Below are positions 1 through 8,855 of a stretch of DNA of 64,000 nt, piece by piece; the first letter of the stretch is position 1, and every line of letters begins with the position of its first letter. The DNA comes from Craspedostauros australis. Lineage: Eukaryota; Bacillariophyta; Bacillariophyceae; Mastogloiales; Achnanthaceae. The translations under genes were made by a program, and so were the position numbers. The notes beneath the pieces were generated by a model that saw only the letters and a list, made by a program, of their open reading frames with translations, was not told the origin of the DNA and did no database searches. Location of the stretch: positions 1,736,001 to 1,800,000 of the forward strand of contig JAMXDE010000005.1 in the NCBI GenBank assembly GCA_026770025.1, read 5' to 3'.

Positions 1-2088
1 GAGATCCTACCATCCGGCGACGAAGCCGATGATAATACAGGCGTCACCCCTCCAAACACACCAGCGAGGTCTACACATGACACACCATCCAGATCTCCAC
101 CGAGCAAACCAAACAAGCATGACATAGCTAGAAAGGAGAGGATCCGACGTCACGAATCACGAGGCAGGAAGGGAGAAACTAATCCCAAGTCAACTACAGG
201 AAAGAATATTTCTAGAGCTCTGCGTGAACTCGCAGATTTCAACGAACGAGGTCGAAAGGAAGAAGGATATGAAAGCGATCCATCATCCAACGAAGACAGT
301 GATGAACTCAGCGACGAGATGATCGACGACTCCAACAACGAAACTACAGATGACGAAGAAATTGCAGATGAAGGAGAGATTGAGATCACTCACTATAGCA
401 CAACAGGACTGTACGGAATGAATGCAATCATTACCGAATCACCAGCGATCGACATCGGACTGTCGATGCAGGACGAGAACAAAGAACCAGAGAAGCACAT
501 CGAACCTACAACATTCGATGGAGCCTTCAACCATCCAGACCCTATCCATCGAAAGGGATATCGAGCAGCCATCAAGAAAGAGTTCAACTCCATGGACACA
601 CGCAAGGTGTACAGCAAGATCAAACGAGACGCCATCCCACGCGGCCGCAGATGCTGCAAATGCAAATGGGTCTTCAAGCTGAAGCGTGACGGCACACATC
701 GAGCGCGGCTCGTTGCATGTGGCTATTCACAAGTCGCAGGAGTGGACTTCCAAGAGCACTACTCACCCGTCATCCATGACGTGACCTATCGGGTCATGAT
801 GGTGATCATGCTGATCAAGAAGATGGACTGCGCACTCGTCGATGTCGTAACGGCATTCCTACACGGAGACCTCGACGAGGAGATCTACATGAACTGTCCC
901 AACGGGATGGATCATCAACCAGACGAAGCCCTGACCCTACACAAGCCAATCTACGGACTTGTGCAGAGCGCCAGGCAATGGTTCAAGATGTTGGTATCGA
1001 CCCTCAAGAATATCAACTTCGAACAGAGCGCGGCAGACCCGTGCCTGTTCTACAGGAAGACGAACGAAGGAAGCATGATCGTGGCCATCTACGTGGACGA
1101 TTGCTTCTGCTGCGGAGACTCCAAGGCACTGGAGACATTCCTGAAGGACATCCAAGGTAGCAAGTTCAAGGTGACTATCGAGCGCGGACTCGGAGACTAC
1201 CTCAGCTGCAACATCGGACTGAACCATGACAAGACTAGAGCGACATTGCGTCAACCACACCTCATCCGACATCTCATCGAAGAGTTCGGAACCAAGGTTG
1301 AGAAGATGCAACGCTATGGGACACCGGGAACCCCGGGTCAAATCATCGTACGACCATCCGAAGATACCGGACTGCAGAAGGTCGGACCGGAAGAACATGC
1401 CGAATACCGCCGAGGCGTCGGTATGCTACTCTTCCTCATCAAGCACTCGCGACCGGATATCGCGAACCCTGTGAGGGAACTCTCCAAGGTATTGATCGGG
1501 CCCACCAAGGCCGCAATGAAGGAGATGTATCGGATCATCAAGTATGTGATCGATACAAAGGACTATGGATTGAAGATCCATCCAGCGCGTCCAGACGACG
1601 ACGGCTGGGACATGGAGCTCTTTCGCGATAGCGAATATGCAGGAGACAAGAACACGAGAATCAGCGTAGGGGGATTCATCCTATACCTGTGCAAGGTGCC
1701 AATCCTTTGGCGATCCAAGGCACAGAAAGCCGTCACACTCAGCTCATCCGAAGCAGAATACGTTGCCCTTTCCGAAGCGGCAAAGGAGATCTTCTTCGTC
1801 GTGCAGCTACTCGAAAGTGTGGGCGTCCCAGTGAAGACACCGATCAAGGTCCGTGTGGACAACATCGGAGCGATCTTCATCGCCAAGAACCCATCGACAT
1901 CCCAACGATCGCGGCACATCGACGTGCGCCATCACTACGTGAGGAACATGGTAATCAACAAAACCATCGAAATCATTTTCGTCAAATCCGAGCAGAACAC
2001 AAGCGACGGATTCACCAAGAACATCAAGGCCGACTTGCAACGCGAACATGAGAAGTCGTACCTTGACACATCGAGAACATTCGAATGA
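1..2088 (+). CDS. Copia polyprotein, 3' part (element A; RT and RNase H)
   Basis: The frame is already open at base 1, so this is the C-terminal part of a longer gag-pol polyprotein cut by the window edge. It matches 20491-22578 of element B at a constant offset of 20,490 with only a few base differences. An acidic Ser/Asp-rich linker comes first. Reverse transcriptase follows, with the region VFKLKRDGTHRARLVACGYS and the catalytic YVDD near 1093-1104. RNase H comes last, with acidic residues in FRDSEYAGDK, SSSEAEYVALSE and VDNIGAIF. No stop or frameshift is visible, so the polymerase part looks intact. It copies the element RNA into cDNA in virus-like particles. The purine tract aggaaggg (2101-2108) and the 3' LTR follow. 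Confidence 0.95.
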   Translation, partial: EILPSGDEADDNTGVTPPNTPARSTHDTPSRSPPSKPNKHDIARKERIRRHESRGRKGETNPKSTTGKNISRALRELADFNERGRKEEGYESDPSSNEDSDELSDEMIDDSNNETTDDEEIADEGEIEITHYSTTGLYGMNAIITESPAIDIGLSMQDENKEPEKHIEPTTFDGAFNHPDPIHRKGYRAAIKKEFNSMDTRKVYSKIKRDAIPRGRRCCKCKWVFKLKRDGTHRARLVACGYSQVAGVDFQEHYSPVIHDVTYRVMMVIMLIKKMDCALVDVVTAFLHGDLDEEIYMNCPNGMDHQPDEALTLHKPIYGLVQSARQWFKMLVSTLKNINFEQSAADPCLFYRKTNEGSMIVAIYVDDCFCCGDSKALETFLKDIQGSKFKVTIERGLGDYLSCNIGLNHDKTRATLRQPHLIRHLIEEFGTKVEKMQRYGTPGTPGQIIVRPSEDTGLQKVGPEEHAEYRRGVGMLLFLIKHSRPDIANPVRELSKVLIGPTKAAMKEMYRIIKYVIDTKDYGLKIHPARPDDDGWDMELFRDSEYAGDKNTRISVGGFILYLCKVPILWRSKAQKAVTLSSSEAEYVALSEAAKEIFFVVQLLESVGVPVKTPIKVRVDNIGAIFIAKNPSTSQRSRHIDVRHHYVRNMVINKTIEIIFVKSEQNTSDGFTKNIKADLQREHEKSYLDTSRTFE

Positions 2089-2108
2089 CCGAATGCACAC
2101 AGGAAGGG

Positions 2109-2904
2109 TGTCGAGATGTACATGTGAGTGTATGTCGAGATGTACGTGTATATGTGCATCGTTCACCCGTTATTCTCTCATACACACTTGGACGGTATAA
2201 CTACATTCGTGTCAATAGTATACTGTGATTCGTCAGAATTACAGGGGAAATGGAACACACGAAAAGGGGCAAGATTTCTGGAGGAAATTTGCAAATGACG
2301 ATTTCTGAGAGAACTGGAAGATCGTCCGTCCATCCATCAATGGTACCAAGAGAATCTCGAGGTACTTCCCAACTAAACCTCAGATGACGATATCATCTGA
2401 CAGACCACTGCATCACCAATGGAACGTGACATCTGGAGAGCAGAAGGACGCCTACTGACGTCAACAGGATGTCATCGTGTCACCACGTCGACATCTGTCT
2501 CCAAGTCAGAGCAGGAGGCGAAGATCCGATGACCCATGAAGATCATGGATACTGAAGGTGAACTTCAAATGGTAAGTACTCATGGAGTAGGAGCCAGTAC
2601 TGAATGAACGGAGTGTCGAATACGGAGTACGTATCGAACACGGAGTATCGTGTGCGACGAGCACACGATGTTGAGAGAGAGAGAGAGAGAGAGAATACAG
2701 AGAGGAGCGAGAGAGCATCTCGCGTACCGACTCATAGTCGGAGACTGAATCTACAAAACAGATTGAAGCGCCGAGAGCATCGGGCAAGAGAACGGCGTAC
2801 ACCGAGAGCATCGGAGTAGCCAACTAATGAAATAGCAAACAGAAGACTATCAACCAACACCATCTTCCACGATCGTAGGTTACCGTGCGCGGAACTTGCC
2901 AACA
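2109..2904 (+). repeat. 3' LTR of copia element A
   Basis: It starts TGTCGAGATG just after the polypurine tract and ends CTTGCCAACA. It aligns end to end with both 793-bp LTRs of element B and is 3 bp longer, mainly through a longer (GA)n tract near 2674-2693. The bases after it (gcagcc) belong to element Y, so A appears to be inserted in Y. The matching duplication on the left is outside the window. Confidence 0.92.
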
Positions 2905-5652
2905 GCAGCCTCCAAACGGGAGCGCAAGCTCTGGATGGACCTCGGTTATGGAACACAAATCAAGGCCCTCCCCAATCAACGAATGGGTGGAGCGGTATCG
3001 GTGATTTATACGGTGGTGGTGAGGGCGGCAACAACGTGGACGGCATCTGGCATCGAATGGCCAGACCTCCAACCTGCATCTGAGCGAAGCATGGCGAACT
3101 GTCTTCGCCATTGCGGAGTTCCTCGACGATGCTATACAACGAAGAGCAACGCCCAGTCGGTCGTCGACAGCGCAACATCTGCGATGCCAATGGACCGGCT
3201 TGCCCTCATTCAGACGGATAGAGGCGTCCGACGCCTCTTTCCAGACGAGCTAGGGAAAGCCCTGGGCAGCTCGCTCCCCGGAGAGGTGCTGAAGCAGGCG
3301 AAATGGCGAGTGCTTTTCCACACTCCGTCACAACATCTGCTGGAGTACCTCTCCACACCGCTGATGGACTTGGCCCGCCAAGTACATCAGCACTCCGAAC
3401 ACTCCCAACCTACGACACCAACGACACCAACGACAGAACGACGACGACGACGAAGACGACGAAGACAGACCCAACCAACTATCCCCGAGAACAACGACGG
3501 CGACTCCCCATATCTATGGACTCCACCCGACCTCTCTCCTGGCGGCGATTGGTATCGGCGCCGTGTGCGCAACCTGCGGCAAGCCTGTGCGCGATACGGA
3601 GAACGATCCGCTTCGTTACTCGAGGACGGACTCGACGACCTACGCGTGCACCGCACCAACTACACCGACACACACCCCGTCCCCAAACAGCTACGAGTGC
3701 TCTGGTGGGAATTCCCTCAGCAACACTGGGACCATCTACGAGAAGGGAGTCCGATGAATTTTCTGGGCACTCCGGAATCAGGACACCATGATAACACCGA
3801 CATGACCGCTGAGCAACAACAGGTGGCAGCGGACTTCGTCGACGAGCTACTCAGCCTCGGTGTCGTCGAACCGCAAGACCCACTCCACCCAGTGGTCGTT
3901 AATGCTCCACTCTTCGCCCTACCGAAACCCATGCAGCCCGATCAATGGCGCATCATCGCCAACATGCGAGAAAATCGCACCAACGAGTTCATTGGGGCCG
4001 ACCCGACCATTTTTCCAAAAAGCCGCGACATTTTGAAACAAATGTATCACGGTGGATGGTCGGCGGTGGTGGACGCTTCGAAGTATTTTTACCAATTTCG
4101 AACGCGTCCTGACGAAAGGCGATTTCTCGGCATCCAACATCCGATTTCGGGAAAAATGTACCAGTATGCTGGGCTGCCCATGGGATCTAGCCAATCACCG
4201 GCTATCGCATGCAGGCTAGGAACTGCTTTCCTCCGACGACTACGCGAGCATTCTCCGATATACCAAGGCACTCAATGCTCTAATATGTGGTGGACCGCAT
4301 TCGACCAAGGCCTGGACTATGATCACACCAGAGGACAGGGACTTGTGGCCATCGGATCCGACGGATCGCCCGCCGCTCTCGTGTGGGCCCACTGTGATGA
4401 CTTCATCATCCATGGACCCACACGCCACAAGACCGCGGCGGCACTGTCGGCCTTCCTCGACCTGTCGGTGGACTGCGGCCTACTCTGTCACCCTGGCAAG
4501 CTCACACCACCCAGCCAGGTTGTCAAGTACACTGCACTGATATTCGACACCACAAGCACACCACGTCTACGCATTCCTCCGCTGAAACGGGACAAGATCA
4601 TTGCGGTGTTGGACTACATCGAAGCCACACCCACAAGAGTCTCCCAACTCGCCCTCGCTGTTCTGGCAGGCATGTTGGAGAGCGTCGCCGAGGCCACACC
4701 ATCGTACCTCGGTCGCAACTACCTGCGGGCTCTCTACGCACTCGTCCATTCCGACGAATGGGACCAACCTGATCTACCATACTTCAGCTACACAGCTATC
4801 ACCCTCGCAGTCACACAAGACCTCCAGTGGTGGCGATCAGCGCTCACCAACGATACCGCACGAAGCGGTCGCGCGACCCGCACCGGCGTTCTCGTCAGCA
4901 GCTTTGGAGACGGCAGTGGCACAGGCACCGGTGGCACCATCCTCTTCCCCAGTCAACCCTCATGTATGTGGATGGGCACATGGTCCACCCTCGTGGCAAC
5001 ACGCCACTCCTCCAACTGGAAGGAGCTGCGCACCTTGCTCAGCACTCTACAGCAGGTTGCTAACAACCCAGCATCCGCCACCGACGTCTTTGGAGCCACC
5101 TTCTTCTACTTCACCGACAACATGTGCACCTACTGTGTTGTCGATGGAGGCACTTCCACATCACCGGAACTGCACAAGATGGTTCGAAAGATCAAGCAGC
5201 TCGAGCTTCACCTGTCGTGTCACCTCCAAGTCATCCACATCCCTGGCACCGCCATCATCACAGAAGGGACTGACCGACTCAGCCGTGGGATCTGGATCAA
5301 TGCGGCCCCATCAGAGACCGACCTCATCGCAGATCCTCTCCGCATGTCTGGCCCCGGCACCACTCCAACAACGGCATGTCCCCCGGATCGCGTCCCTCGC
5401 CTTCCCCGACACCCTCACGACTGTACTACTACGTCGATGGGACCGCCCGTGGAACCCGGAGAGCTGCATGGACTGCATCACCCTGTGGGCACCGCCGCCA
5501 GAACTGGCCTATCAGCTGATCTACTTCCTGCTGGGGTGCTGGGCGGAGCAGCCATTGGATACTGGATTTGTCATCCTCGTCCCCAGAGTGCTCCAACGCA
5601 CTTTCGTCCGACTCTCACGTCATCTCATCCGGGTCGGAGTGTTCACCAATGA
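2905..5652 (+). CDS. Reverse transcriptase-RNase H of element Y (5' incomplete)
   Basis: The frame enters from the element A LTR, so the native start is missing. A basic, low-complexity linker with an Arg run lies at 3437-3466. Reverse transcriptase covers about 3720-4620: VVDASKYFYQF near 4066 (first catalytic Asp), LPMGSSQSPA near 4177 and the HCDDF box near 4390 (paired Asp). RNase H covers about 4890-5300: FGDGSGTG, NWKELRTL, FTDNMCTY and GTDRLSRG supply the D-E-D-D set. The DRLSR ending is usual in DIRS- and Ty3-like RNase H. After about 5370 this frame loses protein-like character and the likely continuation moves to another frame. The product would be cytoplasmic and copy the element RNA. 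Confidence 0.85.
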   Translation, partial: AASKRERKLWMDLGYGTQIKALPNQRMGGAVSVIYTVVVRAATTWTASGIEWPDLQPASERSMANCLRHCGVPRRCYTTKSNAQSVVDSATSAMPMDRLALIQTDRGVRRLFPDELGKALGSSLPGEVLKQAKWRVLFHTPSQHLLEYLSTPLMDLARQVHQHSEHSQPTTPTTPTTERRRRRRRRRQTQPTIPENNDGDSPYLWTPPDLSPGGDWYRRRVRNLRQACARYGERSASLLEDGLDDLRVHRTNYTDTHPVPKQLRVLWWEFPQQHWDHLREGSPMNFLGTPESGHHDNTDMTAEQQQVAADFVDELLSLGVVEPQDPLHPVVVNAPLFALPKPMQPDQWRIIANMRENRTNEFIGADPTIFPKSRDILKQMYHGGWSAVVDASKYFYQFRTRPDERRFLGIQHPISGKMYQYAGLPMGSSQSPAIACRLGTAFLRRLREHSPIYQGTQCSNMWWTAFDQGLDYDHTRGQGLVAIGSDGSPAALVWAHCDDFIIHGPTRHKTAAALSAFLDLSVDCGLLCHPGKLTPPSQVVKYTALIFDTTSTPRLRIPPLKRDKIIAVLDYIEATPTRVSQLALAVLAGMLESVAEATPSYLGRNYLRALYALVHSDEWDQPDLPYFSYTAITLAVTQDLQWWRSALTNDTARSGRATRTGVLVSSFGDGSGTGTGGTILFPSQPSCMWMGTWSTLVATRHSSNWKELRTLLSTLQQVANNPASATDVFGATFFYFTDNMCTYCVVDGGTSTSPELHKMVRKIKQLELHLSCHLQVIHIPGTAIITEGTDRLSRGIWINAAPSETDLIADPLRMSGPGTTPTTACPPDRVPRLPRHPHDCTTTSMGPPVEPGELHGLHHPVGTAARTGLSADLLPAGVLGGAAIGYWICHPRPQSAPTHFRPTLTSSHPGRSVHQ

Positions 5653-5818
5653 CGACCTGTCTCTCTCTTCTTCTTCTCCTCTCAACATTCCTAACCTCCT
5701 CCTCCGCGTCTCTCCACACACTCGCTCTCTCACGCCTCCCAGATTGGACTTTGCTCCCCGCTCCCGGAATCGGCGGCATCACCAACGGATCGCCGAGCGT
5801 TTGCACGGGCTGTGCTAG
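5372..5818 (+). CDS. Methyltransferase-like stretch of element Y in a shifted frame
   Basis: In the frame one base off from RT-RNase H, about 5380-5650 reads as convincing protein: a Trp/Pro-rich segment, then DCITLWAPPPELAYQLI, then FVILVPRVLQRTFVRLSR. The pattern of a Pro-Pro box followed by a hydrophobic LVP strand is like the Dam-type methyltransferase-like domain that follows RNase H in DIRS elements. There is no good start codon at its head, so it would be reached by frameshifting or an indel has broken the original frame. The stop is at 5816-5818. The methyltransferase comparison is a pattern judgement without a profile search. Confidence 0.45.
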   Translation, partial: RHVPRIASLAFPDTLTTVLLRRWDRPWNPESCMDCITLWAPPPELAYQLIYFLLGCWAEQPLDTGFVILVPRVLQRTFVRLSRHLIRVGVFTNDDLSLSSSSPLNIPNLLLRVSPHTRSLTPPRLDFAPRSRNRRHHQRIAERLHGLC

Positions 5819-7265
5819 GAGCATCAATCGGCACACCGCCGCGCACCAATGTCACTTCGCAGACAGCGGATTCACTCACGACAGCATCTCCTACCAACCG
5901 TGCCACACCCGATACCACAAACTGTGCTGTCGAGCCGGACCTCCCTTCCGCACGCGTCTCCGCAATCACAAGGGCCTGGTGTTGCCACCCAACCTCAGCA
6001 TACTGGGTCTCTTTGTCTGTGAAGCATGCACGGTCCGAGTGCACCTCCAGCGGGAACTGATCTCCAGCCCCACCGACTATCACCTCCTCCGCTTGGAACG
6101 TATGCGCATCATCGACATGGCACACAACTGGGCAGCGGGCACGCTCACCACATACAGCAGCAAGATTCAGGTGCTGCGCAAGTTCGGTCTGCAATACGGC
6201 ATCCCGACGATGCAACCACCCGACATCCAATCACCACCCTGCTCCGACACGATCCCGATCATGTGGGCGCAGGAGCACTACGCCACACAGGCGCCCTCTC
6301 GTAAGAGCGCACTCGACGCCCAGACCATCAAGTTCAGCACCGTACGCGGACTACGCAGCGCTGCATCGGCCTTCGGCATGTGGAATATGTGCATCGCGCA
6401 TCCCGAACGCGCCATGCTCGACGCCAAACAGCGACCTATCACCGTCGACACATGCCTCCCGACGGACCATCTCGGGTATTCGATGCTGACGCAGGGCATG
6501 CGCACGCGACTCGGCGAAGACTCGCGCCCTCCAGCCGCCTTGCTCTCTCGTCACATCCACTTCATGGACCGAAGCTTCCTCCACCAATACCAACATGCGG
6601 TCACGCCACAACAGTGGCGGACAGCAGCAATGGCGGGCGTCATCAACCTCATGGGCTGGCTGGGATGGCTACGGGCGGCGGAAACCTTCGGTATCTCATG
6701 GTCGGATGTCACCATTCTCGACCCACGAGACGCCAGCAACAACGACCTCCCACCGAACACAGGCGCGGTACTGCTACGCCTGGCCATGCAGACGAAGTCC
6801 GATCGCAGTCGACAAGCCGACGTCGTCATTGCCTTCCGCACCTCGTCAGGTCTCAGTCTCGGCGACTGGATGCTTCGCGCGCGAGCAGAGCGGGATCACC
6901 ACGTCCCAACGGACCTCGTGGCTCACCATCCTTCGGGACAGCCGTGGACATCGCAATTCTACCGCACGACGTTCGTGTATCCATCCCTGCTGGAGCAACA
7001 ACAGCGTGGCGCCACCTTTCTACGATCGGCCATCGGCGCGCAACAAGTGCCCATTCCCACGCGGTTCTACTCGTTTCACATGTATCGGCGAGGGGGACGC
7101 ACCCACGTTTCCCGGAAGCGTCCGGGATGTATGCGAGCGGCCACCAAACTCGAGGTCTCCGAACACGGGCGCTGGCGGCGACAGCGCGCTAACGAGGATA
7201 TGCCTACGGCGTATCTGCAGTGGTCACTCGCGGACCGGTTGCGGATCACCGCGCTTTGCATGTGA
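5568..7265 (+). CDS. Tyrosine recombinase of element Y with N-terminal zinc-finger-like region
   Basis: The open frame starts at 5568, but protein-like sequence begins near 5760, so the true start is uncertain. The N-terminal part (about 5800-6045) has paired cysteines and histidines: CTGC, HQC, PCHTRYHKLCC and FVCEAC. This spacing resembles a PHD-type or treble-clef zinc site. A helical SAM-like DNA-binding region follows (WAAGTLTTYSSKIQVLRKFG near 6130). The catalytic domain has the first Arg in GWLRAAETFG (near 6667), HMYRRGG (HxxR, near 7077), HGRW, and the nucleophile Tyr in PTAYLQW (near 7205). The family joins DNA through a 3'-phosphotyrosine link; here it would integrate the element cDNA. 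All main catalytic residues are present. Confidence 0.85.
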   Translation: MSSSSPECSNALSSDSHVISSGSECSPMTTCLSLLLLLSTFLTSSSASLHTLALSRLPDWTLLPAPGIGGITNGSPSVCTGCARSINRHTAAHQCHFADSGFTHDSISYQPCHTRYHKLCCRAGPPFRTRLRNHKGLVLPPNLSILGLFVCEACTVRVHLQRELISSPTDYHLLRLERMRIIDMAHNWAAGTLTTYSSKIQVLRKFGLQYGIPTMQPPDIQSPPCSDTIPIMWAQEHYATQAPSRKSALDAQTIKFSTVRGLRSAASAFGMWNMCIAHPERAMLDAKQRPITVDTCLPTDHLGYSMLTQGMRTRLGEDSRPPAALLSRHIHFMDRSFLHQYQHAVTPQQWRTAAMAGVINLMGWLGWLRAAETFGISWSDVTILDPRDASNNDLPPNTGAVLLRLAMQTKSDRSRQADVVIAFRTSSGLSLGDWMLRARAERDHHVPTDLVAHHPSGQPWTSQFYRTTFVYPSLLEQQQRGATFLRSAIGAQQVPIPTRFYSFHMYRRGGRTHVSRKRPGCMRAATKLEVSEHGRWRRQRANEDMPTAYLQWSLADRLRITALCM

Positions 7266-7353
7266 TCGCCGGCCGCTCACTTTTTCTCGTTGTTCCTCTT
7301 TTTCTTCCACTTCTTTCTCTTTTGGGGGGGGAGCCCTCTTTTTCCGCCACCTG
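7266..7353 (+). other. 3' trailer of element Y up to the element T insertion
   Basis: This is non-coding and strongly strand-biased: a C/T-rich stretch is followed by a run of G (about 7325-7331) and another pyrimidine run. It ends in CTG (7351-7353), which also occurs directly right of element T (12429-12431) and is the likely 3-bp target duplication. Confidence 0.5.
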
Positions 7354-8629
7354 GGGAACACGGTAATTTGTCCACTCACGACTCCACGAGCTCGTGATTG
7401 AGCTGAATCGAGTCGTGCTTTATGACGTAGTTCCCGTCAAGCGCTGAAGTTGCGCGCCGGGCGTGCCTGATCCCCGCTCTCGCCCGATCCTCAATCTCGT
7501 GCTTGGTTAGTTGTGAGGTTCGCTTGTGCAAACGAGTGTCATTTTTGTGTCGTTTGGCGGACGGGCGTGATGCCGAAAACAAGTTTCAGAGTACTGCGAC
7601 ATGTTACATTGTGTCAATTCGGACAAATGTGTTCTTCATTTTTGGACAAGTCGCGATTTCGTGTCGCATACACATAATATGCTAGCTATTTCGATTATGT
7701 TTGAAATGTCCTACCACCAATGAAAAATAGTGTGTAGAAATATACGTAGCACAAGTACCAAGTTTGGCTTTGTTTGAGTTTGTGTGTCGGGGGACACAGG
7801 GGGGACAGAGGGGGGACAGAGGGGTACACAGGGGGGACAGAGGGGTACACAGGGGGGACACAGGGGGTACACAGGGGGGACACAGGGGGGACACAGGGGG
7901 GACAGAGGGGGGACAGAGGGGGGACATTTTGGATGTGATCCAACGGCGAAGTTCTGTCTTGTCGTGTTGCTTGGGTTTCGTTCCACAGAAGCCATTCGTC
8001 ACGCATCTGTGCGCATGGCAAACAACAACCACGATAATGGCGAATGAATCTGCCTGTGTTTACAATACTTAGTGGCACAAAACGTCCGAATGTCTATGCG
8101 ACATCCCATGGACACAAAGGCTTCGCATCAACTTCCAAGGCTAGTACATAATGTAGATCACCTGTACTACACAGAAAAAGTACAAGCCACATCATACATG
8201 TTTGTCATAGTCTTCACAGCATGCATTTAATTAATCCATAAAATATAGTATCTAATGAAGGGAATAAGTGCCTGATTTAGTCGTAGATATGTGCATCATC
8301 CATCTGTTGGCTCCAATTCCTTGCGTTGTGGGTCGTATTCTGACCAAACCTTCATCAGAAAGGATAAATATCCTACATTATAACAAGATCAGTGCATTGA
8401 GGGCATTCCAATGGGTATACTACCAGCTTGCAAACATCTAGATCCATCTGGAAGAGACGCTGGTAACCAAATCTGTGAATCGTACGATACCGCACGGCAC
8501 GCATCACACTGTACATTCTTCTTCATATCTATGCATTCCACAGACCGTTTGGAGCAATCCAACCATCCATATCACTCCAATCACACTCCAAAGAGTACAT
8601 ACATGGAGTGTGGAGTCCTAGATCCATCA
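7354..8629 (+). repeat. Left terminal inverted repeat of element T
   Basis: About 1,276 bp, non-coding, pairing with 11153-12428. It begins GGGAACACGG, carries the G-rich minisatellite at 7789-7926, then AT-richer DNA. Near the inner end (8521-8629) it has many ggagt/actcc boxes. The inner edge is where gatcc continues atcaatt here but gtcaagg on the other arm. Confidence 0.93.
7789..7926 (+). repeat. G-rich minisatellite in the left arm of T
   Basis: About a dozen tandem units of 11-12 bp, alternating ggggggacaca, ggggggacaga and ggggtacaca. Every unit has at least four consecutive G on the plus strand, so the strand can form G-quadruplexes. Proline/serine-rich open frames across it are a by-product of the repeat. 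Confidence 0.95.
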
Positions 8630-8855
8630 ATTAATGAATACCGCAAGGATTGGATCACCTCTCTGGCATCTGTGCCATCGGCACTTTTCTCCTCCTCCTT
8701 TCAATTTCCCACCATGTGGAAAGGGAGCCCAGACTCCATAGTACGTAGTTGATATGCATATTGATTCTGGGCCTGCGGCCCTCCTTAATCCGTCAAACGC
8801 TCCCCTTGTCACTCGGGACCTGCTGCTTTTACCATATCCATCGGCTTGGCGTGCC
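8630..8855. other. Left inner spacer of T, no gene seen
   Basis: This lies between the inner edge of the left arm and the RNase H remnant. It contains a pyrimidine-rich stretch (8683-8708) and a small palindromic gggcctgcggccc motif near 8767. I see no open frame or repeat that explains it. Confidence 0.4.

Larger units (their letters stand above)
2905..7353 (+). mobile_element. DIRS-like tyrosine-recombinase retroelement (element Y), 5' truncated
   Basis: The order is reverse transcriptase, RNase H, a methyltransferase-like stretch and a tyrosine recombinase, with no DDE integrase and no LTRs. That is the layout of DIRS-type retrotransposons, which integrate a circular intermediate through the recombinase. 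The 5' end (gag and terminus) is lost at the element A junction. Element T is inserted 88 bp after the last stop codon, so the true 3' terminus may lie right of 12428. I could not see split or inverted terminal repeats, which would be needed to separate DIRS, Ngaro and VIPER types. Confidence 0.8.

Noticed and set aside
2896-2904. Start codon of the element Y RT frame inside the element A LTR
   Set aside because: The frame merely continues into the LTR by chance. The native start must have been further upstream, beyond the A insertion.
7682-8078. Proline-rich open frames (PLCPPCVPP repeats) in both arms of T
   Set aside because: They are translations of the G-rich minisatellite. All frames stay open there because of the short repeat, and no start, domain or conservation outside the repeat supports a gene.
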